In this document: one piece after another, positions 24,150 through 35,054 of the stretch | Layout of the letters: each line of letters opens with the position of its first letter | How positions within the stretch are numbered: position 1 is the first letter of the stretch | Source of the DNA: Lenzites betulinus | Lineage: Eukaryota; Basidiomycota; Agaricomycetes; Polyporales; Polyporaceae | Reading direction: 5' to 3' | Length of the DNA: 64,000 bases | Assembly (NCBI GenBank): GCA_022264855.1 | Contig: JABYQU010000039.1 | Coordinates: 124,001 to 188,000 of the forward strand | Position numbers and translations under genes: made by a program | Notes under the pieces: model-generated | Database searches by the model: none | The model's input: only the letters and a program-made list of their open reading frames with translations | What the model was told of the DNA's origin: nothing

Positions 24150-25310
24150 ATGGTTCAATTGCCACCCGAAGTGTTCAGTGCCATCGTCTCATATGCGACT
24201 CCACGCGATATCCTTGTGCTTAGTCGCACGAGCAAGGCCTTTCACCGCGCGACGGAGCCACGCATCTACGCGTCGGTGGTGTTATGTGACGTACAGTCAA
24301 TCTTCCTAGGCTGTCATTCCCTCCTTGTTCGCGACGCGTACAGATGCCCATACGTGAAAGCCTTGATAATCTTCCAGGACCCCCAACGGGTGACGAATCG
24401 AAACAACGTCACAAACACCCCTCTCCAGTTTTGGCTCGCCATACAACACGTGCTCATCAAGACAGTCAACCTCGAAAATTTGTACTTGCACGTTACATCC
24501 GCCACTCATACGTGGATTCTGGACCACGACGAGATCAAGCTCCAACTACGAGAAGCGAATCTGCGTCTGCCCTGGGATGAACACGTGGTGTCGTTCCTCG
24601 AAACGCAGCCCAAGCTAAAGATACTGGCCACCGATGACTCTCGCGATGACGGTCCGCTATATCCCCTCTCACCAACTGCGCTACCGATCCTGGAGTGCTA
24701 CTCTGGACCCCTTCTCGTCGTTCCCGAACTCCTCGGGTGTCCATTGAGACGACTGCAGATGAGAACCAAAAATGAGACGGCACGGCTAGTTCCCTCCATC
24801 CTCTCAGATCTTGGCAAGATCACGAAGACGCTGCGTAATCTCTGCATCCTTGGCTTACCGGAGAAGCTCACGCTGGAAACCGTGCAACTCGTTTCCACCG
24901 CCGTCTTCGCACCCTACTTGCACTACCTAGGTATCTTGCCCCTCCCGGGCACACCGAGCGAGGCGAGTGTTACCCTTCTTCGATTCCCACTTCTACATGC
25001 GTAGAGTTTTAGTTATGAATACTGACGTACTTCGGACCAACAGTGGAAACATCTGTACCATTGCTTGATGAAGCTTTCTGCCCTTGCGTTGCTCGAGCTT
25101 GACGTGGCGCACTTGGAGCCGCGGCCCAACGAGAACATGCAGCGTGTCATCCTGCATGAGCTTCGTATCTTCTGTCCGACGCTACAACAAGTCGTATACT
25201 GGATAGGGCAGCACCGCTTCCAATGGCTTTGCCGTGATGGCCAATGGCAGGCTATCTACTCCACCAACCGCCACCGACTACATGACAACCTCTGGCGCAC
25301 CGTGTCCTAG
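24150..25310 (+). CDS. F-box-like protein
   Basis: F-box proteins link substrates to SCF ubiquitin ligases through Skp1. The protein opens with the F-box core LPPEVFSAIVSYATPRDIL, followed by VLSRTSKAFHRATEPRIYAS, as in many agaricomycete F-box proteins. The remainder is a leucine-rich, irregular-repeat region without clear LRR consensus. The second exon begins at 25044 (WKHLYHCLMKLSALALLELD) after the only usable acceptor, with a good branch point (TACTGAC). The donor is uncertain. Frame requires either a weak GTTACC donor at 24969 (361 residues) or a GC donor at 24999; the nearest GT at 25001 would shift the frame. The start is the first ATG of the F-box. Confidence 0.8.
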
Positions 25311-26229
25311 GGCTCGACCATATGTTCTTCAGACCGGGCCGCTCTCTGCACGCGCGGCTGTGTCCGGTGGATGGCGCGATAACGGACCAAGGAAAGCCAG
25401 ATGGGCTAGTGCGGGCGAGGAAGAGCGCCGACCACACAAATCGCATAGGACGTTCACGCCGGTGCGTGCGTGTGTACACCGCGTGCATTGTGTTCCGGTA
25501 CTGACGCGGAAGACGGTGTGCGTATCTAACGCTTCATCTGGACAACCAGGCCAGGAAGCAGGTGGCGGTATGCGCGAGAAGGGTATAGAGCTCGGGAGGC
25601 CGGGACCGTGTATTTGACAGTTGATATCAAGATAATCGCAGCGTTCGCCCGGTACTTGGGAGCTTCGCAGCTTCCTGCGATGCCGGAGCAACGAGCGGGA
25701 AAGCGCCGCGGGCAGCGCACTGGCCGATCCACGCGGGCGGACGGCGTGAGCGCGGGAGCGCGCCGGGGAAAGGAGCAGGTGGGTGCGCGCGCGGGTGCCC
25801 CTGCGCGAGCGTGGTCGCGGTGCCCGGGAGAACGCGTCGGATCTGGCCCCGTGCTCCGCGGATTCGAGCGAGGCTGACTCGAACGCAGCCCGCATCCGCT
25901 GCCGCCCTGGCCGGCACGCCCCGCGCGGGGAGCATTTCGCCATTTGCGGGCGGAGAAGGCTGTAGTCGCAGCGCGTCTCCGGAACGCGAGGCGGCTGCGC
26001 CGTTCTCTTTCTGCGCCTCATAATCTGCCCACAGAATGACGGACGGCGGTGCGTGGCGTCTTGCGCATTCTCGTCCTCGGCTATCTGCAGCGTCCTTTGT
26101 CTGTTTCATATCCTACACGCGCGCGCGGCCTCCATGTCTTGCTCCGCATCCTCTTCTTGCTCGTTCTCGTCCTCCACGGCCTCCTCACATTCTGCCGCTC
26201 TCTGCGCGTGGCCGCCCCAGCCTCTGCAC
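25311..26229. other. GC-rich spacer with long overlapping open frames
   Basis: Very GC-rich DNA with open frames of up to 230 codons on the minus strand. They are Arg/Ala/Pro-rich, lack splice signals in frame and resemble no family, so I regard them as composition artefacts. It probably includes the promoter of the gene at 26230. Confidence 0.4.
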
Positions 26230-26785
26230 ATGAGCACCGTGAACACGGCTAGCACGCGTCCGCCCGCGGCGCAGAGGCACCTGTCTCCCAGCGCGGCGGT
26301 ACCCACCATCGCCTCCCTGCCGAGCCTCGCGCATTCTTTGTCTACCTTCCCCACGATGACCGTCGTCACGAACGACATGGTCCACTACGGCATGCTCTGC
26401 CGCACAAAGGGCGAGAGCGAAGCGAAGGTGAACATCCCCCCGCTCGCCTCCACTGCCGTCCCGCTCACCGATACCGCGTCTTTCTTTCTTCTCTGCAGCT
26501 CAACTCCGCCCTGCGCAAGACGAAGCAGCGACAAGATGCCGGGCCGGGCGTCATGGTCAGTGCATGCTGAGCGTCGTAGCATGGGCAGCCGACCGACCGC
26601 CTCTCACCCTGCAGATGCCTGCGTCCTCTGCGCGCGCGCGCTATCCCACGCCAGACGACGACGAGCCGGTCCTCCTGATTGTTCCCAAGCGGTCTAAAGT
26701 AAGAGCCCGCGCGGGAGCCTCGGTGCACGCCGCACGCCGTGTGCTAACTGTCCATCTGTGTCTGCAGGGAAAACACTCATCATGA
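26230..26785 (+). CDS. Small four-exon protein of unknown function
   Basis: Exons 26230-26427, 26499-26555, 26615-26698 and 26768-26785 encode 118 residues. All three introns are phase 0, have GTGAAC/GTCAGT/GTAAGA donors and CTGCAG acceptors, and the frame closes cleanly at TGA, which makes a real gene likely although I do not recognise it. The central part (MVHYGMLCRTKGESEAK, then LNSALRKTKQRQDAG) looks structured. A Pro/Asp-rich segment DDDEPVLLIVPKRSK leads to a basic GKHSS end, so nuclear location is possible (inference). An in-frame ATG at 26134 could extend the N-terminus by 32 low-complexity Ser/Ala residues. Confidence 0.6.
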
Positions 26786-27202
26786 CCGCACCTGGCGCCG
26801 AGAGCACGCACTGCACCACTCACCACCAGCGCATTATACCCCCCGCCCGAGGTGGCGTCACTGTTCGATGGCAGGCCCTATCTTCCCCCACCTCCGCCAC
26901 CCGCCTCCTGTTCGTTCTTGCATCTTCTTGGCTTCCCCTCAGATCGTGGCGTTCCGTCGGCTTGATGCACAACAGTACTTATTCTTATGACACGGTCCAC
27001 GAGCATTCGGCATAGCGTAGCGTTTCAATAATCGTAGTCAGGCAACACGGGTATCGATAGCAGAAGCAACTGTAGCACCAGTGTAAACTTAGTTCGTCAT
27101 CGTCCGTAGCAGCAATATTCCAGAGTCGGAGCGCAGCCCACACACAGTCCGCGTAATAGCACCATACACAGCCAAACGGGAGGCATAGAAGTCCGGCGTG
27201 CC
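26786..27202. other. Convergent 3' spacer
   Basis: Lies between the 3' ends of the small gene and the chitin synthase. No gene or terminator motif was recognised. Confidence 0.4.
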
Positions 27203-30200
27203 TTATTCGCCGGCGAAGAGACGCACGAGCATGTATGTCGTCGACCCGAGGAAGCGAATCACTGTCGCGGCACGTCGCTGTCAGTTTTGCTCTGGCGGGG
27301 ACGTCGGGGGAGAACACTTACGCGCGAGGCCGGCGACGGAGAACAGGATAAAGGCCATGTATCCGTTGACGGTGTTGTGCGCGCCCTTGTCGGACGCCTT
27401 GCCCGTCGCAGTGCTGCAGAACTCGGGATCAGCCGGGCCCAAACACGTCTCATGTGGGGAAGTCAACATACACGATGATGGCCGCAAGCAGCGCCTGGGG
27501 AGACACGGCAATGGTCAGCAACGGCGCGCCACGGAGGCTCACAAACTCCACTCACATTGGACAGCGTCCACCAGAGGAGGACCTGGCGGCGGCGCAGGCC
27601 ACGTCAGTATCGGATCAGCACACCACTTCATAGACCTGAAACTCACACTGGAGAGCGCGTCAGCGACCTCGTGTCATCCAAAGAGGGTATGGGCGCAGAA
27701 GACTCACTTAGTTCTGAAGCTCCTGTAGTAATCCTCCTGCTGCGTCTGCGGGTCCGGCTTCGACTCGGCCTTCGGGGGTTTGGTGGACAGCACGTGTATC
27801 GCGTCCTCATACGCCGCGTTAATGTCCGTCTCGGCCGTCGGAACTGACACCTCCACTTCGTTCTTGTTCGGGCCTGTTTTCACCACGCCAAGATCGGTCG
27901 AGACCTTGTTGTCGCCCTTGGTACCCCAGGACACATCACTGCGGAAGGCGGGGAAGAGCGATATTAGGTCAGCAGACTGGACATGGCGGGTGAGATTGTA
28001 TGAATCAAACGCACTGTACGTTGGCAAACTGAGATATGATTGATTCATCAGCATCAGCTTCAGCGGACATAGAACGGGAGACGCACAGCATAGACGTTGA
28101 GCACGGAAATGTACGAAGGCGCCATGAGCAAGTATTGAACGAACGACGTAATCATGTGCCATGGCTCGAACTGCAGCCGAGATGTCAGCACCAAATAGAA
28201 CTTAGCACAGAAAAGACTGTGACATACGAATATGAGAGACGCGAGGATGTACAACCCGAGAGTCGCCAGGAGTGAGATGACGATATTCCGGAAGATAGAG
28301 TTCGTAAAGAGTTCATTAGGCGAAAGGGGCCCATCGCTCTTGATGATGTTGTCCACGCCCTTGAAGGCCAGGAAGAACGCCGCAATCTGCGTTTCGAATG
28401 CACGTGGTTGAGTTAATCTGTGCCACAGGGAGATAGAGGGATCATTACCGTCATATAGACCGTGATGACCGCAAAGCCTATGAAGGCCAACGTGTATCCC
28501 CATTTCGCGCCTTGCGGCCTGTTCCCGAGCGCGAGGATGTAACACAGGATGAGAAGCCCGAGGTAGAAGTATTCCAGGATGACGTTGACTACATGGACAC
28601 CATTGCCGAGATTGAATGATGGATCCTCCAGCGACTCGCTCAGGATGGTGAATGAGATGAAGTAATTTCCCTGCGGCACCATCAGCGGGATGGAGAGAAC
28701 GCATGACCAATATCGTCACTTACCAGAGCAAACCAAGAGAAGAACAAGTTAAAGCACTGATACAACAGCTCAACGTGGATCCAAAATTTGCGCAGCACAG
28801 AATGTGACGAGCGGTAGATGTAGTGAAACTTCACGGTACTATGAATGGCTGCGAAGAAGGAGCCGTTCAGCCACCGACGCCGCTGACTAATCAGCTCGGG
28901 AACCTGGCCGGGTCATCATGAGCCTGCATCACACGTCGGGCCCCATAGCATCTGAACACACCTGGTCCGGGACATCCGTGACAGCATACGCCGACTTGAC
29001 GTAGTGCAGGATCCAGGCGCCGCCCCGCTTTGAGACCAACTCCCAACAAAGAATCTGCCGCACACAATCAGGCGAAACCTCGGCGAACGGCATCGGCACG
29101 ACTTACACGGTCCTCTGCGAGGTACATGTTCGCGGTGAAAATGTCCGCCCCAGCCCCGTGCTTCCGTCATGTTCAGCAGGTGATACTCGAGCCAGAAACG
29201 CGGGCGCACTCACCATCTTCTCGCCAAGGAAGTACTTCTGCAGCGGGCCTTCGCCCGTCTGGTCGTTCTGCAGTGCAATATAGCGGTACGCACTGAAGGC
29301 CCCTGGCAAGACGGTGATGTAACCGAAGACAGACTCCCTTCGCGAAGAGGAAGGTCAGCGCATGAGGCTACTGACATACCAAACGCCACTTACAGAGGCT
29401 TGTCCAGAATATTGGACATCTTGTACTCGAAGTTTTGTGCAGCCACTGCGAAATCACCGGTCAAGGTTCGGCCGAATATTGAGCCACACCGGGGACTTAC
29501 CGAGCGGGTTGATGAGATTGCGCAGGTACTTGCCCTTCAGTGCGACAATTTCACCGCAGGCGCCTCCGACGTTAGAGTTGATGTCAAAAGCCTTCCAAAG
29601 GTGGTAGATCGACGTAGGCCCGGGCATCGTGCCGACATCCAACAGTACGCAGACGTTGGGCTGGAGAATCGGTCCGAACGCATTGAAGAACCATCGGTGG
29701 GAGTTGATCTTCTTCTGGTTCTTCTCTTTTAGGCAGAAGATCATTTGAACCGGGACGATGCCGCGCTCCGCGCCTTCAATCTTCATTGACGGCGTTACGG
29801 AGACTTCATGAAGAGGTCAATGCAATGTCTCAGGGGGCGGAAATACAAATGTGACATACTCTGGGTGGTGTACTCATAGATGTGAGCGGCCACAGGCTTG
29901 CCGTTGACAATGTTCTGCCGGACATGTGAGCGCGGGCACGTTCGTGAGCGAAATGAACATACCTTCGCCACGCCGTCCTGGTACGCACCCATTGCGGCAA
30001 TAACGCTCAGCGTGCGCGAGTTGATCTTCAGCCGACCGTCAGACACAATACACACAACGACCTTCTTCCAGCCCTCCTTGCCCCACGTCTTGCTCCGGTC
30101 ACGTTTGCACAGGTGAGCAATGTTTTTCATGACCCCGTGCATAGTCCGGCAAAAGAGCTCCTCGTCCTCGTTGTACATGGTCATGACGATGAAGAGCTCC

Positions 30201-31052
30201 GTCCGCCGGGGCGGATCATAGTGCACCTGTCGCAATGTGAAGCCCTCGTCCTTGAAGTCGTTTGGGTCGCACGTCGCGGCAGAGTAGCGCATGTGCGTAA
30301 ACTCGCGCTCGTTCCGTTGCGCGCACATGTTCAAAAGCTTGGTGGGCACCGCTGAGTCCAAGACGAAGTTTCCGTGGAACAGCTCCACCTTCTTGATCGT
30401 CTTGTATCGACGGGGAACGCGTTGTGGGATGCGACCGTAGCGAATGTTGTTCTCCGACCTGTCATCGCCCTCTACAGGCTCATACTCGCCGGGCATCGCC
30501 GCTCCCGTAGGACCATCACGACGTAGTAGAGGAATGTCGCCGGTGTCCAGGTCCTCGGTCGGCTCGTCGTGTAGCTGGAATGAAGTACCGTGGTACGGCG
30601 ACGGCTGCGGAGCCAGCGGAGGTCCGAGAGGCTGCGTAGCCGGACCGGATGGGTTCATGTACTCTCCCGGATGGATCGGGGGTGACCCCGGATGTACAGG
30701 GGGAGGAGAGTGCGGTTGTGGGAAGCCAGGAGTATACGAATCTTGGTACAAGTTCACATTTGGAGGCGAATGTGGGGGCTGGAAGGCGTTGGAGGGCTGT
30801 CCGGGAGGAGGGGGAGGGTGTTGGAAGTTCTGCCCCTGCGGGCTCATGAACGGATCAACATGGAGGGGTTGAAAAGCCTGGTGCTCTTGCTCATAGTTGG
30901 GGCTTGGGGAATGGTCGAAGCCAGCAGGTGGGTAGTTGAGATACGGGGAGTAGCCATCGTTGTAATGGCCGCGCTGGGCCTCATCCGCCTGTACAAGGTG
31001 AGCATGGGATCACAGTTTAGCTCGATAGGCTCACCTCTGGGTACTGCGACAT
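27203..31052 (-). CDS. CHS: Chitin synthase, division 1 (class I-III type)
   Basis: Transfers GlcNAc from UDP-GlcNAc to growing chitin at the plasma membrane. Nineteen exons: 31052-31035, 30988-29963, 29914-29860, 29803-29501, 29445-29394, 29337-29214, 29160-29107, 29054-28962, 28903-28724, 28670-28449, 28386-28228, 28170-28087, 28028-28015 (14 nt), 27938-27708, 27647 (1 nt), 27582-27556, 27494-27472, 27413-27322, 27261-27203. They sum to 2,817 nt, 938 residues. A Pro/Tyr-rich cytoplasmic N-terminus leads to the CS1N region ([17 protein letters not shown]). The GT2 core shows [26 protein letters not shown] (about 541) and the product-site motif QRRRWLNG (about 582). Multiple membrane spans follow, with the division-1 signature [10 protein letters not shown] near 800. 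The protein ends VRLFAGE. The first exon codes only six residues (MSQYPE). Confidence 0.95.
27583..27707 (-). other. Two introns flanking a one-nucleotide exon in the chitin synthase
   Basis: Reading on the minus strand, exon 14 ends with codon position 2 (AA) at 27708. Intron 1 (27707-27648, 60 nt) has a GTGAGT donor, a GCTGAC branch point and a CTCCAG acceptor. The single base T (27647) follows. Intron 2 (27646-27583, 64 nt) has a GTGAGT donor, an ACTGAC branch point and a CGCCAG acceptor. AA+T makes Asn, giving the conserved FRTNVLL. Skipping the base leaves the downstream VLLWWTLSN frame out of register. Confidence 0.82.
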
Positions 31053-31786
31053 CGTGGTTGAAGGTCAAGGTGCGGCAGGCAAGGAGCTGCGGAGAATGTT
31101 GGAGGAATGCTGTGTTCAGAATGCAAGTTTGAGCTTGGTGAGTTTGACGGAGAGGCAGTGCGCTGACCAGTTCTGGCCGTGGACTCACCGGTGGTTGTGG
31201 TGACAGAAGCTCTCTGGCCTTGTACGTGCCCTCCTCGGAATTTGTCCACCTAAGTGCCTCCTAAAGGTCCTGCGTGCGTCTGCGCGGGCCGATCGGTGAG
31301 TCGGTCCAAGCGTTTTGCCTTTCCTTCTCGTCGTAAACTCTCGTCAATCGTCGTCGTCGTCAAGATACTTTTGAAGTCAGCAGCGGAGAGAGATTGGTCA
31401 GTAACAAAGCGCAACCAAGGTCCAGGCCGAGTCGGTCTCACTGCTACGACGTGCTGTGAGGCGGAGGAGGAGAGTGAGTGTAGTGAGACGCCCGCCTCGC
31501 GCTCCAGCTAGTAGTAGCAACCGCCCGTAAAAGGCAATATCTATCCCAGATCAATTACTTACAGGGTCTCCTTATACTTTGGTGACTTGAAGCCTTGAAC
31601 GAAGTCTGCATGATCTCACACATGACAGAGCCTGAGCGAGATTAATGCCGAGACTCTGAAGTACGAGTGTGCACTACTTTATTCACTATATACAACATAC
31701 ATGATATACAACATACACAACACTACGTTGCGGACGAGGCTGGACGCTGAACCGCCGACAAGAAATTCGGAGCGCAATTAATGCAC
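31053..31786. other. Spacer upstream of the chitin synthase
   Basis: No gene seen. The first 200-300 nt should carry the chitin synthase promoter and the far end the permease 3' region. Confidence 0.4.
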
Positions 31787-34700
31787 CTAAATGATCTGTA
31801 TCCACTCCAAGCACCTTTGTAGCCAGTTCTTCGGCCCCTCGTCATCCGGATTATACGGTGGAATCCTGCCCTGGAAGAACGCCATCTCGTCCGTCGAGAT
31901 CATCTTCGTCTGCTTGATGAGCTTGTACCCGAATGTCAACAGCAGAAAGAAGGGCTGCGAGTAGCACGATATGCGGTCAGGAGTGACTCTGCGACGCATA
32001 CTACTGGGTGGTTGGGCTTACGATGGGGACGTAGGCAGAGAGAAATTGGGAGACGGGATCCGACTCCCTCTGCGAGCTGTCGCCCCCGGGGTTGATATCG
32101 TTCGGGTCGATATCGGCTACCAGTGCCGGAGGAAATGGTTAGAATCAATATGATGTCTTTGGCCCCTGACAAACACGACTCGCCTATTCTCCATCCGTTG
32201 TGCACAAAGACAGCCCTACATGCGGATCAGGGGGAGAATCCCATTGCCGGTGTGAATACCACGTACCACCCGTTCGTGCAGAGGACAATGATGCACAGCG
32301 AGAACGCATACCAAGCCAACTACAAAGTCAGAAACCGTCAGTCGGTGAAATAACACGACAAGTAGAAAAATGTTGACATACGTAAGGCTGCCCCCACTGT
32401 CTGTTCTCCTTGATCCGGTTGAGTTGCACCATTGTGGCCTCCGCATCTTCTGGCGACATCTCAGCACATCTCTTCTCTGCGTGGGCCGTCCCTTGGTGCC
32501 ATCTAAGAACGTGATGAGTACCAAACAGTTGCGCGGACAAACAAGAACCATACTTGCCTGATATACGTGTTGTACAACATTCCAGCCCAGGACTGAAGCG
32601 ACGCCACGCTCGTCACAGCGACTAGCCACTGGAACGCCTGCAGTCATGGATCAGATATTGCAACATATGGTACTGCGTCCGTGCATGATCAAGCCTTACC
32701 GCACTTGGGCTCCCTGCGGCTGAACTTAAGAACGTCAAGAACCCCACTGAGGCTGAAAAGAGGACGCTCGCCAACGGCAGAACGTATGTCGAATTTTTCA
32801 GCAACATCGGGTCGGGTTCCTCTACTGGGCCGAGGCCGTCCTCCAGCGTGACGGGTTCACGCGGTTCTGATTGCGTATATCACGTCAGCCCCTTCGCTCC
32901 CATGTTACAGATACGTATGAGACGCACCCTCAACGACGGACCCTTCTTCCTCATCACTATTCGTGTCTGATGTGTCCGAACTTGCGTCGCCCTCGCTCGC
33001 AGAGTCGTGCGTCTCCACCTTTTGCGTCTGGTTGAGCCTGAACAGATGGGCAAGGAAGGATGGCGCATGACCCCGCCGCGCGAGGAAGAACAGGAAGCGG
33101 CTGCTGATGTATATGTCCGACGCCGCCGCAGACCATGCAGATATCAGAATGGATGCATTGACCATGTCCGGGAGCTGTCAGGGGGCAGCGTCAGGTTTTG
33201 GGGACGTACTAAGGATAAATGCGATGCGACAGGTTGACCCACGTACCACTTTGTACCCAGCGCGGGTAAATGCGATAACAAACGGCGAATGCCTCCCTGT
33301 CTGGTCGTCCCCGGACAAGTGGGTGTCTGTGGCAGGCACAAGGAGGCCTGCACACAGTATGCCGCCCAGGTAAAATAGTGTGCTTGATCACGCGAGGTGA
33401 ATGAGCATCGGCTAATTTGACACGGGCGAGAAGGGCTTACATCCGGATCCATACTTTTCGAAGGGCGCGTGGTACGTTCTGAGCCATAGATAAGATTGAG
33501 TGCGCATTGTGAAGTCGGGAGAACACGTACCCTCGTGGCATCGATTACCTCTCCTGCCGCCTACCGCATGGGAGTCAGTATATGGGGTTAGTGATGTTGA
33601 TAATTCAGTACGTACTATGCCAGGAACCTCGGAGCCGAAAAATGAGAACGACGCTTGCATGATGACGGCCCAAAACCCAAGGAAGCGACCCTTGTTCCCA
33701 ACGATCCCGAGATACGACGGTGCAAAGGGTTGCTCTCGCCAATATCGGAAACCAAGAGTACTGGGGAATGTCCACAGGTCAGTCTCGATAAACACACGAA
33801 TAGTTGTAGGTCAGCTCACCCTTGTTTTGACGCACCGAGGTCGATAAGTAGACCGATCAGGACTGCCAAAGTGTGAGGTTGACGCAAACTAGCAGATTCT
33901 GCAGGACTCACTTATACTAACAATCGTGAGCACCTTCAGGCACGACAAATAGAACTCTATCTCCCCGTAGTATCTGGAGGGAAAGCAGTTGACTGCCGTC
34001 GCGACGACCAGCTACATAGCCCTGTTCAGCTTGTATAACGTAGTGTCTGAGAGGTAAAATACTCACGAAGAAACCGGACGTTGCGGCCACTCTGAAGCAG
34101 GTTGTAAGAAGGAAAACATTGCAATAATGAAATGACCTACGAGATTCTGGCAGTACTCTCCCAGTACCCGAGTACAACGGCCGCCGCGGTGATTTCTGCG
34201 GCTGTATGTAGTAGTTCTATCAGACACTGCCATCAGTGTGTCGAGATGCAGATGAGCTTACGTAGCGTCACGCTCCAATTGTACTGGGTGGTGATTCTCG
34301 TGAGCAAGCGGGTTCAAAGTATTGACGCTCAAGCGCTTTGCTCACCCATGCCGCCCATCCCAAAGAGAACCCGAGTGCTGGATCCACATAGAGGTCTGCA
34401 AGACCGACTACCCCACCAACGTTCGGACTACCTCGCACATGGATCTTAGCCACACATCGGAAATCATAGCAGAGTGGAGTGCGTGCTCACAGATATGCAA
34501 TCATCTCCCCAATGGATACGCATAGGCAGTATACGACAGATCCCACAATCCAGTATCCGAGGAAAGCCCCGACGGGGCCTCCATTGCGGAGCGCATCCTG
34601 ACAAGAAGAATTAATACTAAAGTACTTCAGCAGTTCCCAGTAGACTTACTGCTGACCCGAGGAACAAGCCAGTACCAATAACGCCACCTACAGAAACATG

Positions 34701-35054
34701 GAGACCCCGCAGTAAGATGGCGCTACTTTGTTTTGAAGACTCTTGAGTACAGACCAATAGAGATCATGCCGACTATAAAGGTCACACGACGGTCAACACT
34801 TGGATTCAGACGATACATATGGATTACGTACTATGTTTCCGAGAGAGCTGTGGTGGCAAGTCCGACTTGATACTCTCCCATCTCTTCTGGGAATGCAGAA
34901 TGCGATCTCGCTGCCTTTGGACGCGCTGCAAGGTGGTGAGGGGTGGGGCCACGAAACGTACGCCCTGCTGGACCGTCTCAACCGTTGGTGCAGGCGATAA
35001 GACGGCGGGGGCCCGCCGTCGTTGTGTTGTGCGCGTTGTTGCGTCAGTGTTCAT
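31787..35054 (-). CDS. Amino-acid permease (fungal YAT/APC family)
   Basis: Proton-coupled plasma-membrane uptake of amino acids. Twenty-two exons on the minus strand: 35054-34832, 34772-34755, 34687-34650, 34597-34491, 34427-34346, 34283-34262, 34201-34141, 34091-34067, 34011-33912, 33862-33820, 33760-33616, 33560-33531, 33478-33441, 33382-33247, 33174-32928, 32866-32700, 32637-32558, 32502-32382, 32319-32267, 32215-32175, 32116-32022, 31954-31787, 679 residues. The family signature GMISIGGVIGTGLFLGSA is at residues 76-94; SIGEMIAYLPNVGGVVGLAD, RYYGEIEFYLSCLK and ISAWSAAASDIYISSRFLFF follow. The intron after 32558 is GC-AG. An acidic Asp/Ser/Glu insertion (residues 415-440) is unusual. A cytosolic C-terminus follows PFFLLLTFGYKLIKQTKMI. 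Confidence 0.92.

Noticed and set aside
25329..26109. Long minus-strand open frames next to the F-box gene
   Set aside because: They are Arg/Ala/Pro-rich in very GC-rich DNA, overlap each other in two frames and have no domain or splice support.
27583..27707. A single 125-nt intron joining 27708 to 27582 in the chitin synthase
   Set aside because: It would throw the conserved downstream exons out of frame, and the segment contains two complete sets of donor, branch point and acceptor.
30444..31132. Gly/Pro-rich open frames on the plus strand
   Set aside because: They are the complement of the Pro-rich chitin synthase N-terminus.
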